Assembly (NCBI GenBank): GCA_030447875.1
Contig: JAUJOA010000004.1
Span: forward strand, 1 to 64,000
DNA from: Thermoleophilaceae bacterium
Lineage (GTDB): Bacteria; Actinomycetota; Thermoleophilia; Solirubrobacterales; Thermoleophilaceae
DNA length: 64,000 nucleotides
Direction of reading: 5' to 3'
A program made the translations under genes and the position numbers. Below, piece by piece: positions 50,231 to 59,254 of the stretch; within the stretch, counting starts at the first letter, position 1; every line of letters begins with the position of its first letter. Below the pieces are notes generated by a model. The model saw only the letters and a program-made list of their open reading frames with translations. It did not search any database and had not been told where the DNA came from.

Positions 50231-51075
50231 CTCACGAACGCGAACGTGGCGACTCCCGGCTCGAGGTCGAGCCGAAGGGCGCCATAGTCTGTGTCGTTCC
50301 CGAACGCCAGGCGAGGGTCGTCGGACACAAGCGGGTACTGCTCATGTCCGCCGGCACCCGAGACGAACTCCGTGAGCCCATCGATCGGCTCGAACCTCTG
50401 CATGTTGTGCTCATGGCCGTTCACGACGATGCTCGCCTTACCGGTGAGAGCGTCCCAGAAAGGCTCCATGTAGGGGTGGTCGCCGTGGACGGTCCCGGCG
50501 CTGAAGCGCGCGCGGTGCCAGAATGCCAGTCGGCAGTTCCCTGGGCCCGCTAGCTCCTCCCGGAGCCATGCCAGCTGCTCAGAGGGGTCCTCACGGGCGG
50601 CTTCCGAGTTCACGCTCAGGATCTGCCACCCCCCGATGTCGAAGGAATAGTGGTCGGATAGAGCTCTCCCGAGCGCCTCTCGCCAGTACGGGTCGTAGCC
50701 TTCCTCGTGCTGCGGCCAGTCGTGGTTTCCCGGCGTCGGGGCGGTGAGCTCACGGAATCGTCCGTAGACGGGCTCGTAGCGCAGGTCGAAGTCCTCGGCC
50801 GTCCCATCCTCATACACGTCTCCGAGGTAGATGAGTCGATCGAGGCCCCGCTCGGCAATCATGTTCGCGACCGCCTTCGCCTCCTCTCCCCCGTCGGCGC
50901 CGTCCCCCACGGCCCAGACCGTCGCCCGCGACCCCACGTCAGCCGTGGCCGCATCTCGCTCGAGCGCACCCGAAAGCAGCGCGAGCGCTCCGGCGACGAG
51001 CAGAAGCGCGAGCGTGGCGGCGCCGATCCAGACGAACGGCTGTCTCCGGACCTTGATTCTCGCCCTGCGGAGCAC
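50182..51075 (-). CDS. Membrane-anchored calcineurin-like metallophosphoesterase
   Basis: 297 residues. One N-terminal helix (FVWIGAATLALLLVAGALAL) anchors an external domain with metallophosphoesterase motifs: VWAVGDGADGGEE (D), LIYLGDVYEDGT, APTPGNHDWPQH, LAFWHRARFSAG and VVNGHEHNMQRF. The style is that of secreted purple-acid-phosphatase-like enzymes, so release of phosphate outside the membrane is likely. GTG 51075 lies 7 nt after TAGCAT (51088-51083). Confidence 0.85.
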   Translation of the reverse strand: MLRRARIKVRRQPFVWIGAATLALLLVAGALALLSGALERDAATADVGSRATVWAVGDGADGGEEAKAVANMIAERGLDRLIYLGDVYEDGTAEDFDLRYEPVYGRFRELTAPTPGNHDWPQHEEGYDPYWREALGRALSDHYSFDIGGWQILSVNSEAAREDPSEQLAWLREELAGPGNCRLAFWHRARFSAGTVHGDHPYMEPFWDALTGKASIVVNGHEHNMQRFEPIDGLTEFVSGAGGHEQYPLVSDDPRLAFGNDTDYGALRLDLEPGVATFAFVSQDGRTLDSGVIPCEP

Positions 51076-51082
51076 GATATGG

Positions 51083-51088
51083 ATGCTA
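51083..51088 (-). promoter_or_regulatory. Likely -10 box of the phosphoesterase gene
   Basis: TAGCAT, 7 nt before GTG 51075. Diverges from TAGCCT at 51151 used by the DUF255 gene. Confidence 0.5.
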
Positions 51089-51150
51089 GGTCGTCTCCGG
51101 TGCGGGCGGCATCGCCGACGGATCGAGGTGAGGATCGGCCGGTAGGCGGG

Positions 51151-51156
51151 TAGCCT
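51151..51156 (+). promoter_or_regulatory. Likely -10 box of the DUF255 gene
   Basis: TAGCCT, 8 nt before ATG 51165; no Shine-Dalgarno sequence between them. Confidence 0.5.
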
Positions 51157-51164
51157 CGAACCAT

Positions 51165-53117
<1,953 letters not shown>

Positions 53118-53151
53118 CCGAAGCGCGCGCCGCCGGCCTGAGGGCTCGTCC

Positions 53152-54501
53152 CTAGAGGATCGCCATGTAGCGGTCGAGCTCCCACTGGGTGACCTGCACG
53201 CGGTAGTCCTCCCACTCCTGACGCTTGATCTCGATGAAGCGATTGAACATGTGCTCGCCGAGCGTACGGAGCACGAGCTCGGACTCGGCGGTCAGCTCAA
53301 TCGCCTCGCCGAGCGTCTCTGGAAGCTGCTCGATCCCCTGCCGACGTCGCTCGTCGGGCGACAGGTGGTAGAGGTTGCGCTCCATCGGCTCGGGCAGCTC
53401 GTAGCCCTTCTCGATCCCCTCGAGCCCCGCCTGCAGCAGCGCGGCGAAGGTGAGGTAGGGATTGCACGCCGGATCCGGACAGCGAAGCTCCATGCGCGTG
53501 GCCTGCTCCTTGCCGGGGTGGTACAGCGGCACCCGCACGAGCGCCGAGCGGTTGCGCCGCGACCAGGCGGTGTAGACCGGCGCCTCGTAGCCCGGCACGA
53601 GGCGCTTGTATGAGTTGACCCACTGGGCGAAGATCGAGGAGACCTCGCGCGCGTGCTTCAGCTGACCGGCGATGAACGCCTTCCCGGTCGGCGACAGGAA
53701 GTACTCGTCGTCGGCGTCGTAGAAGGCGTTGCGGCCGTCCTTGAAGAGCGACTGGTGCGTGTGCATGCCCGAGCCGTTCTCGCCGAACAGCGGCTTCGGC
53801 ATGAAGGTCGCGTGCCAGCCGTACTTCATGGCGTACTCCTTGACCGTGATGCGGTAGGTCATGCAGTCGTCGGCCATCTTGAGCGCCGGGGCGTAACGCA
53901 TGTCGATCTCGTGCTGCGAGGGGCCCACCTCGTGGTGGGTGTACTCAATGTGGATCCCGAGCTCCTCGAGCGCGAGCACCGTCTCGCGCCGTACATCCGA
54001 GCCTGCGTCGAGCGTCGTCAGGTCGAAGTAGCCGCCCTCGTCGAGGACCTCCGGCTGGCCGTTCTCGGGCCTAGCGCTGCGGAAGTAGAAGTACTCGAGC
54101 TCGGGACCGACGTTGAAGGTGTCGAAGCCCATGTTGGCGGCGCGCTCGAGCGCCCGGCGCAGCACATAGCGCGGGTCGCCTTCGTAGGGCTCGCGGCTGG
54201 GCGTCACCACGTCGCAGAACATCCTGGCGACGCCCTTGTCCTCGGGGCGCCACGGCAGGACCTTGAAGGTCGAAGGGTCCGGCATGGCGATCATGTCCGA
54301 CTCCTCGATCGCGTTGAAGCCGGTGATCGAGGACCCGTCGAAGCCCATCCCGCCCTCGAAGGCATCGTCGATCTCCGCCTTGTTGATCGAGAAGCTCTTC
54401 AGCTGACCGAGGATGTCCGTGAACCAGAAGCGGATGAAGCGGATGTCGTGCTCGTCGATCAGAGCCTTTACGTCGTCGGCAGTCTGCGGCTGATCAGCCA
54501 T
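53152..54501 (-). CDS. glnA: Glutamine synthetase type I
   Basis: 449 residues, the length of the shorter GSI-alpha form. Makes glutamine from glutamate, ammonium and ATP. Signature blocks: FDGSSITGFNAIEESDM, NVGPELEYFYF (metal Glu), HHEVGPSQHEID, GENGSGMHTHQSLF (ATP/glutamate site), SRRNRSALVRVP and the ERNLYHLSPDE loop. The Tyr in NLYHL is at the position adenylylated in GSI-beta, but no adenylyltransferase is in the window. GAGGAG lies about 9 nt before ATG. With gltBD at 59-64 kb it gives the GS-GOGAT cycle. The upstream region carries a striking inverted repeat. Confidence 0.96.
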   Translation of the reverse strand: MADQPQTADDVKALIDEHDIRFIRFWFTDILGQLKSFSINKAEIDDAFEGGMGFDGSSITGFNAIEESDMIAMPDPSTFKVLPWRPEDKGVARMFCDVVTPSREPYEGDPRYVLRRALERAANMGFDTFNVGPELEYFYFRSARPENGQPEVLDEGGYFDLTTLDAGSDVRRETVLALEELGIHIEYTHHEVGPSQHEIDMRYAPALKMADDCMTYRITVKEYAMKYGWHATFMPKPLFGENGSGMHTHQSLFKDGRNAFYDADDEYFLSPTGKAFIAGQLKHAREVSSIFAQWVNSYKRLVPGYEAPVYTAWSRRNRSALVRVPLYHPGKEQATRMELRCPDPACNPYLTFAALLQAGLEGIEKGYELPEPMERNLYHLSPDERRRQGIEQLPETLGEAIELTAESELVLRTLGEHMFNRFIEIKRQEWEDYRVQVTQWELDRYMAIL

Positions 54502-54570
54502 TGAGAAGTGCTCCTCGGGTTCGAATTCGGGCGGCGGAAGGCGCGTAGGCTAATGCTTCGTAGTTGACCG

Positions 54571-54691
54571 TTGACAGCTGACAGTCCATGGAGCGGCAGG
54601 ACGGTTCCGGCTGGCTGCTCCAGCTGAACGCCAGTGCCGTCGCGCTCGAGTGCACCCCGGGCCGACGGAACCGTCAACTGTCAGCTGTCAA
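54571..54691. repeat. 121-bp element bounded by perfect 15-bp inverted repeats, upstream of glnA
   Basis: TTGACAGCTGACAGT at 54571-54585 and its exact reverse complement at 54677-54691. Inside them a second inverted pair, GACGGTTCCG (54600-54609) and CGGAACCGTC (54666-54675), repeats the arrangement with a different spacing. Left of the first arm there is a further GTTGAC. The gap holds no convincing gene. It could be a miniature transposon-like element or a pair of regulator sites controlling glnA; no target duplication was seen. Confidence 0.6.
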
Positions 54692-54718
54692 ACCCAGTGC
54701 ATAGGCGCGGATCGCGCC

Positions 54719-55093
54719 CTATGCGAGCCACTGCTGCGCCCACGCCTTCAGCGCGCGCACCGTCGGCTCGAGCGCCCGACCTTTGTCGGTCAGCTCGTAC
54801 TCGACGCCGACCGGCACGCCGTCCAGCACCCGCCGCTCGACGATGCCCTCCGCCTCGAGCTCCTTCATCCGCTCCGACAGCAAGCGGTCGGAGAGATCCG
54901 GAACCAGCTGGCGAACCTCCGAGAACCGCAGAGGGCCCTCCAGCAGCACGAGAAGGATCGCGCCCGTCCAGCGCTTGCCCACCAGCTCGACGGCACGGTG
55001 ATAGAGCCCGCAGCATTCCTGGCGACACGACGAGGGTCGCTCCTCGTGACGCATGCTCTCCGAGACCGTCCCCGCTGGCGCGCCGCCGGCCAT
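54719..55093 (-). CDS. HxlR-family transcriptional regulator
   Basis: 124 residues from ATG 55093, with TAAGCT 8 nt upstream. MarR/HxlR winged helix: LVGKRWTGAILLVLLEGPLR, FSEVRQLVPDLSDRLLSERM (recognition helix), LEAEGIVERRVLDGVPVGVE and EPTVRALKAWAQQW. The N-terminal SCRQECCGL cluster (C23, C27, C28) includes the conserved HxlR cysteine, which in the YodB/HypR group senses electrophiles or quinones. It lies 38 bp behind a CMD-like gene whose promoter has a perfect palindrome, the usual target-next-door arrangement. Confidence 0.88.
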   Translation of the reverse strand: MAGGAPAGTVSESMRHEERPSSCRQECCGLYHRAVELVGKRWTGAILLVLLEGPLRFSEVRQLVPDLSDRLLSERMKELEAEGIVERRVLDGVPVGVEYELTDKGRALEPTVRALKAWAQQWLA

Positions 55094-55101
55094 AGGACGC
55101 A

Positions 55102-55107
55102 AGCTTA
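55102..55107 (-). promoter_or_regulatory. Likely -10 box of the HxlR gene
   Basis: TAAGCT, 8 nt before ATG 55093, inside the 38-bp gap after the CMD-like gene. It would let the regulator be made independently of its presumed target. Confidence 0.45.
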
Positions 55108-55131
55108 GTCCGAGAGCGGCGCCACGACGAT

Positions 55132-55695
55132 TCAGGCCGCCTGCTTCAGGCGACCCTCCTCGGCGGAGCCGTCCAGCGGGACGTCGCCCGCCCGCGTCAC
55201 GAGGTTCGTGAACGTGCCGAGCGCGATGTGCGCCACCAGCTCCAGTATCTGCTCGTCGGTCCAGTCGGCCTCGCGGGCCTCCTCGTGGAGGTGAAGCGGG
55301 GGCGGACCCTCGCTCTCGAGCAGCGCCTTTACGTAGCGGAGCAGGACGGCCTCACGCTCGTCGCGTGAGTCGAACTCTCGCGCGAGCGCGATCTCGTCGA
55401 TGCCGAGCCCGGCCTCGCGCGCTGTGCGCGACACCGTGCCGAGCGCGTAATCGCTCCCCTGGTGCTCGGCGACGGCGAGCGCGACGCGCTGCTGCGTCTT
55501 CAGAGGAAGCGCGCCGTGGCGAAGCTCCGACCGGAAGCGCGCATAGGCGCGAAGGGCGGCCGGTGACCCGGCCATGACCCCTAGGAAGTTCGACAGCTGG
55601 CCGCCCCCGGCGAGGGCACCCTTGAGCACGGGAAGGCTGCGCTCTGGAGCGGTCAGCTCGTCATGAACCTGGAACCTGCTCTCCTTGGTCTTCAT
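55132..55695 (-). CDS. Carboxymuconolactone decarboxylase/AhpD-like protein lacking the CxxC
   Basis: 187 residues with the CMD helical core: SNFLGVMAGSPAALRAYARF, LPLKTQQRVALAVAEHQGSD, then LVAHIALGTFTNLVTRAGDV. Family members with AhpD-like peroxidase activity have CxxC followed by H near the centre; here the matching stretch reads EHQGSDYALGTVSR, so both cysteines and the histidine are replaced. It is therefore unlikely to be a classical thiol peroxidase. The HxlR regulator follows in the same orientation. Confidence 0.8.
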   Translation of the reverse strand: MKTKESRFQVHDELTAPERSLPVLKGALAGGGQLSNFLGVMAGSPAALRAYARFRSELRHGALPLKTQQRVALAVAEHQGSDYALGTVSRTAREAGLGIDEIALAREFDSRDEREAVLLRYVKALLESEGPPPLHLHEEAREADWTDEQILELVAHIALGTFTNLVTRAGDVPLDGSAEEGRLKQAA

Positions 55696-55716
55696 AGCTT
55701 CACTTTCTGCACGCCG

Positions 55717-55735
55717 CTTACGCGGCGTAAGTATA
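55717..55735 (-). promoter_or_regulatory. -10 box and 15-bp palindromic operator of the CMD-like gene
   Basis: TATACT (55735-55730) is directly followed by CTTACGCCGCGTAAG (55731-55717), a perfect 7-1-7 palindrome overlapping the -10 and start site. A second nested repeat, GCCGC-GTAA-GCGGC, extends it toward the gene. The HxlR protein encoded downstream is the likely ligand. Confidence 0.7.
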
Positions 55736-55826
55736 GGTGATCGGATGAGATCCCGCTATCACGTGTACGCGGATACCGCTGCAGGGGATCTATCTATCCC
55801 GGCGCCGTTAAGGCTTCTTAAGGTGG

Positions 55827-55859
55827 GTCGCGGCGCCACGGGCGAGCGCTTGCCGCGAC
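55827..55859 (-). terminator. Hairpin downstream of the riboswitch-controlled gene
   Basis: GTCGCGGC and GCCGCGAC form a perfect 8-bp stem with a 17-nt loop, about 12 nt beyond the stop at 55871. There is no U tract. The remaining stretch 55736-55826 shows no gene. Confidence 0.35.
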
Positions 55860-55870
55860 GGCGCGGAGGC

Positions 55871-56251
55871 TCAGCGCGGTGCTACGACCGGCGGGTAAGC
55901 CTGCTGCCCGCCGGAGGTGGCGCCGTCGGCACCGTCCGCCCGGCCGCTTGCCGCGGCTACCAGAGCCAGGAAGAGCGCGAGGATGACCGCCCAGAGAGCG
56001 AGTCGATCCGGCCGTGAGCCCGCGCGCTCCGAAGCGCTCGGACGTGGACGCCGTCGCACGGGGGCCGGGTCGCCGGTGATGCGCACGGTCCTGCGGTGAG
56101 GGTCGGGCCGCGCCGCCGGTCGAGACAGCGGCTCCCGACGCTGCGGTGCTTCCACGGCTCGCAGTGGGCGCGCCCGAGGAGCGCCTTGCGGCGCCCCACG
56201 GCGAGCATAGTCATCCTGTGCCCGCCGCTGGCGGGCCTCGGCATGTTCCAT
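55871..56251 (-). CDS. Small membrane protein under a c-di-AMP riboswitch, unknown function
   Basis: 126 residues. The first 85 are basic and Pro/Arg-rich without a hydrophobic stretch (AEARQRRAQDDYARRGAPQ at the start). One membrane helix, LALWAVILALFLALVAAA, is followed by a short Gly/Ala/Asp-rich exterior tail (GRADGADGATSGGQQAYPP). Predicted type II topology: a long cytoplasmic basic tail and a tiny outer part. The start codon directly follows the riboswitch aptamer. In Actinobacteria this riboswitch class usually controls wall hydrolases and osmolyte transporters, but this protein resembles neither. Confidence 0.65.
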   Translation of the reverse strand: MEHAEARQRRAQDDYARRGAPQGAPRARPLRAVEAPQRREPLSRPAARPDPHRRTVRITGDPAPVRRRPRPSASERAGSRPDRLALWAVILALFLALVAAASGRADGADGATSGGQQAYPPVVAPR

Positions 56252-56256
56252 CGACT

Positions 56257-56400
56257 CTCTTTCTCGCCTACGGAGTTAGCTGACGGGCTCGCGCTGAAAG
56301 AGCTGCGCTACGCCGCACGAACGGCGATTCGCCCCAGGCCTTTGCGGCCACTGGTTCCCCCGTGTCCCGCCCCCTGTGAACGAGACCTCGGCTTATCGGC
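56257..56400 (-). ncRNA. c-di-AMP riboswitch (ydaO/yuaA class)
   Basis: Read on the minus strand, the aptamer core words appear in order: GGGGGAACC (56361-56353), GGGGCGAATCGC (from 56335), a variable hairpin around GCGCAGCTCTTTCAGCGC, and GTCAGCTAACTCCGTAGGCG (56284-56265). These match the ydaO consensus as I know it from actinobacterial rpf and wall-hydrolase genes. It ends about 5 nt before the start codon of the 126-aa gene with GAGAAAGAGAG as the likely ribosome site, so the expression platform may act by hiding that site. Binding of c-di-AMP normally turns expression off. Confidence 0.85.
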
Positions 56401-56484
56401 GCGCGGATCGTAGCAACGGGTTATGACGCCCTCATTCTCGACGGCGTCGGCAAACGCCCCTAAATCCGCGATCAGCGCTTCGCG

Positions 56485-56490
56485 TATCCT
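56485..56490 (+). promoter_or_regulatory. Likely -10 box of the short-chain dehydrogenase gene
   Basis: TATCCT, 8 nt before GTG 56499. The 85 bp between this and the riboswitch contain nothing else recognised. Confidence 0.5.
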
Positions 56491-56498
56491 CGCCCGGC

Positions 56499-57305
56499 GT
56501 GGATGTTGCAGTCGTCACCGGGGCAGGGCGCGGGCTCGGCCGTGCGCTGGCCACCCGGCTGGCCGAGCGGGGGCTCTCGGTCCTGGTGACCGACATCGAC
56601 CTCGACTCCGCCGAGCGGGCCGCCGCCGAGATCGGCGAGCGCGCCCGGGCGGCGGCACTCGACGTGCGCGACCGAGCGGCATGCCGGCAGGTGGCGGAGC
56701 AGGCGGAGCGGCTCGGGCGTCTGGCGGTCTGGGTCAACAACGCGGGCGTGCTCCGCACGGGTCGAGCGTGGGACCAAAGCGATGACGAGATCGACTTGAT
56801 GATGGGCGCCAACCTCGCCGGCGTCATCAACGGGTCGCGCGCCGCCGTGGCGCGGATGCGGGCAAACGGGGGTGGGCGCATCCTCAACATCGCGTCGCTC
56901 TCCTCCCTCGGCCCCTCCCCCGGCCTTGCCGTCTACGGGGCGACCAAGCACGGCGTCCTCGCCTTCTCGCTCTCACTCCAGGCCGAGCTGGTCGACGCGG
57001 ACGTTCCGATCGACATCCGCAGCGTGTGCCCGCACGCCATCGAGACCGACATGGTCCGCGAGCGCGCCGACGATCCCGAGGCCGCGATCATATGGTCGGG
57101 CACGGATCTCCTGGGAGCCGAGGAGGTGGCGGATCGAGCGATGAGCGCCCTCTACGGCAAGCGGCTCGTCACCGTTATTCCGGCGCATATGGGAGTTCTG
57201 ATGAGGGCGGTGGACGCCGCGCCGCGACTCGGCGTGCGTACCCTTCCGCTGTTTCGGTGGCTGGGCGAGCGCAACCGGCGGCGCTGGGTCGGCGCCGGCG
57301 GCTGA
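56499..57305 (+). CDS. Short-chain dehydrogenase/reductase
   Basis: 268 residues, classical SDR. Cofactor loop VTGAGRGLG (residues 6-14), VTDIDLDSAE (an Asp after strand 2, so NAD is more likely than NADP), NNAGVL, catalytic NIASLSSLG and YGATK (Y146, K150). The C-terminal part (PAHMGVLMRAVDAAPRLG; PLFRWLGERNRRRW) is amphipathic and basic, as in SDRs that work at membranes on lipid substrates. Substrate unknown. GTG 56499 is supported by the -10 box 8 nt upstream. Confidence 0.87.
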   Translation: MDVAVVTGAGRGLGRALATRLAERGLSVLVTDIDLDSAERAAAEIGERARAAALDVRDRAACRQVAEQAERLGRLAVWVNNAGVLRTGRAWDQSDDEIDLMMGANLAGVINGSRAAVARMRANGGGRILNIASLSSLGPSPGLAVYGATKHGVLAFSLSLQAELVDADVPIDIRSVCPHAIETDMVRERADDPEAAIIWSGTDLLGAEEVADRAMSALYGKRLVTVIPAHMGVLMRAVDAAPRLGVRTLPLFRWLGERNRRRWVGAGG

Positions 57306-57320
57306 TCGCACCGCGGGCGC

Positions 57321-57806
57321 CTACCTGCCGGCGACCTCGGCTACGTATGCGGCGACCGCCTGGGCGTTCTCGCCCTCGAGCAGGCCCGCGGGCATCCGGT
57401 CCTGCCCGGTCCCACCGTTCTCGATCGCGGCCAGGACGCGCGCGTCGTCGAGCTGGCCGAGCTCATCGAGGCTCGGGCCGGTGACGCCCTGCGCGTTGGC
57501 CGCCTCAAGCGAGTGGCAGGTCGCGCAGGTCTGCCGGAAGAGCTCCTTCCCGCGCCCGATCTCCGGCGAGGGCGCGCTGCTCCCCAGGACGCCACCCGAG
57601 CCCACTGCCTCCTCCCGGTTTGCGATCACCGCGGCCGGCACCGCTATCCCCAGTCCGATGAAGAGAAGCGGAAAGAGGACCTTCGATGCGCGGTTTCCAC
57701 GCGTGAGGTAAGCCTGGCGAGCGCGCCCCGGGCCGCCCGTGAAAGCCACGAATACCACGCCTATGGCGATCAGCACGAACGGCGTGACGAACAGGATCCA
57801 GTACAT
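57321..57806 (-). CDS. Membrane-anchored c-type cytochrome
   Basis: 161 residues. Two N-terminal membrane helices (MYWILFVTPFVLIAIGVVFV; VLFPLLFIGLGIAVPAAVIA) and an outer haem domain with CATCH (C94, C97, H98) and the axial Met in DRMPAG (M138). A mono-haem electron carrier of the respiratory chain, cytochrome c class I fold. Convergent with the dehydrogenase, 15 bp apart. Confidence 0.88.
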   Translation of the reverse strand: MYWILFVTPFVLIAIGVVFVAFTGGPGRARQAYLTRGNRASKVLFPLLFIGLGIAVPAAVIANREEAVGSGGVLGSSAPSPEIGRGKELFRQTCATCHSLEAANAQGVTGPSLDELGQLDDARVLAAIENGGTGQDRMPAGLLEGENAQAVAAYVAEVAGR

Positions 57807-57878
57807 CGGGGCGGGATCCTAGTGAACCCGCAGACGGTGACGCTCCGCCGACGCGGGCCTCGGCGGGGTGTCGAGGCG

Positions 57879-58940
57879 CTAGGCCGCCAGCGCCTGGAGC
57901 TCGCGCTCTTCGGCCAGCTTCTGGAGCGCCCGACGCTCGAGCTTGCGCACGCCCTCCGCGGATAGGCCGGTCAGCTTGGCGACCTCGCGGAGCGGTAGCG
58001 GATCTGTGCCGCCCAGTCCGAACCGGAGCTCGATCACGCGCCGAGCGCTTGGTTCGAGGCGGTCGAGCGCGCGCTTGATCGACTGCTCCTCGAGCTCGAC
58101 CGCGACCTCCTCGAGAGGCGTTGGCCCCTCGAACGGGACCAGCGACCCCAGGGCGGTGTCGCCGTCGTCGCCGACCGGGGTCTCGAGGCTCACGGGCACC
58201 CGCTCGGCCGACCGCACCTCGTCCACCCGCTCGGGCTCCATGCCGAGCGCCGCGGCGATCTCGTCGGTCGTGGGGTCGCGCCCCATCTCGGCGCCGAGCT
58301 TGCGCTCCACGCTCCGGATCCTCATCAGCTCCTGACCGACGTGGACGGGAATTCGAATCGTGCGGGAGTGCTGCTGGAGGCCCCGCTGCATCGCCTGCCT
58401 GATCCACCAGGTGGCGTAGGTCGAGAACTTGAAGCCGCGCCGGTAGTCGAACTTCTCGACCGCGCGGATGAGCCCGAGGATGCCTTCCTGAATCAGATCC
58501 AGGAATGGCAGCCCGAGGCCCCGATAGCGCTTGGCATTCGCGACGACGAGCCGCAGGTTGGACTCAATCATCCGGTCCTTGGCCGCCTGGTCGCCGCGCT
58601 CGACGCGCTTGGCGAGTTCGACCTCCTGCGCCGCGGTGAGGAGCGGTCGGGCGGCGATGTCTCGGAGAAACAACTGGAGGGAGTCGCTCGTGGCCAGCGC
58701 CACCTCGTCCTGGCTGTAGCTCGGGCCGGCCTCGGCGTTCCTACCGCAGTCGTCCGTGACCTCGATCCCGCGGCGCTCCGCCTCCGCGCAGATGACGTCC
58801 ACGGCGGTCTCCTCGATGCCGAGCTCCTCGGCAAGGGTGGCTATCTCGGACACCTCGAGGCAGCCGGTCGCCTCCGCGCGCACGAATACGGGCTCAAGCT
58901 CCGGTGAGACCGCGGCTGAGGATTCCGAGAGATCGGCCAT
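57879..58940 (-). CDS. RNA polymerase sigma factor, principal type (RpoD/SigA-like)
   Basis: 353 residues. Regions 1.2 through 4.2 are complete: [17 protein letters not shown], region 2 [20 protein letters not shown] with [20 protein letters not shown] and [13 protein letters not shown] (the -10 recognition and melting part), region 3 [16 protein letters not shown], region 4 [20 protein letters not shown]. Strong SigA-like match in the -10 recognition segment, which fits the TANNNT boxes found in this window. The N-terminus is short (about 75 residues before region 1.2), so it could be the vegetative factor or a SigB-group paralogue. Confidence 0.9.
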   Translation of the reverse strand: MADLSESSAAVSPELEPVFVRAEATGCLEVSEIATLAEELGIEETAVDVICAEAERRGIEVTDDCGRNAEAGPSYSQDEVALATSDSLQLFLRDIAARPLLTAAQEVELAKRVERGDQAAKDRMIESNLRLVVANAKRYRGLGLPFLDLIQEGILGLIRAVEKFDYRRGFKFSTYATWWIRQAMQRGLQQHSRTIRIPVHVGQELMRIRSVERKLGAEMGRDPTTDEIAAALGMEPERVDEVRSAERVPVSLETPVGDDGDTALGSLVPFEGPTPLEEVAVELEEQSIKRALDRLEPSARRVIELRFGLGGTDPLPLREVAKLTGLSAEGVRKLERRALQKLAEERELQALAA

Positions 58941-58969
58941 AGGAAAAGGATTCCCGCCCGCGAGGCGGA

Positions 58970-59128
58970 CTAACCCCGGCGCGCCCCGCCGGGGGCGGCC
59001 GGTGCCGGACCGCCCGAGCCGAGGCGGTCGATGAAGAGCAGGCCGCCGGCGGTCGCCAGCGCGAGCGGATAGAACCCCACCAACAGCGCCGCCGCGATGG
59101 CCGCGCGCCGAGCAAGTGAATCCTCCAT
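58970..59128 (-). CDS. Small membrane protein, 52 aa
   Basis: ATG 59128 with GGGGGA just upstream. One membrane span ([24 protein letters not shown]) followed by a short Gly/Pro/Ala/Arg tail. It could be a stand-alone peptide or the remnant of the N-terminus of a larger membrane protein such as an M48 peptidase, which begins similarly, but no such partner follows; the sigma gene begins 29 bp downstream. Confidence 0.5.
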   Translation of the reverse strand: MEDSLARRAAIAAALLVGFYPLALATAGGLLFIDRLGSGGPAPAAPGGARRG

Positions 59129-59140
59129 GTCCCCCGTCCC

Positions 59141-59160
59141 TGCGACCGGAATCGGTCGCA
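59141..59160. promoter_or_regulatory. Perfect 8-bp hairpin between gltD and the small membrane gene
   Basis: TGCGACCG-GAAT-CGGTCGCA, 13 nt before ATG 59128 and 94 nt after the gltD stop. It could be the end of the gltBD transcript or an operator for the small membrane protein and sigma gene. No T tract follows. The rest of 59161-59254 shows no feature. Confidence 0.45.
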
Positions 59161-59254
59161 AGCGGCTACTGCCCGATCGACGAGAGACATAAACCCCCGG
59201 CGCGAGCCTCTTCGCAACTAGCGAGAAGCCCTTCGCCGCGAGCCCATCGGACCC

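Noticed and set aside
55736-55826. A gene in the gap before the riboswitch-controlled gene's terminator
   Set aside because: The frames here are short, lack a ribosome site and have no recognisable composition; a GGGAT...ATCCC pair is too short to interpret.
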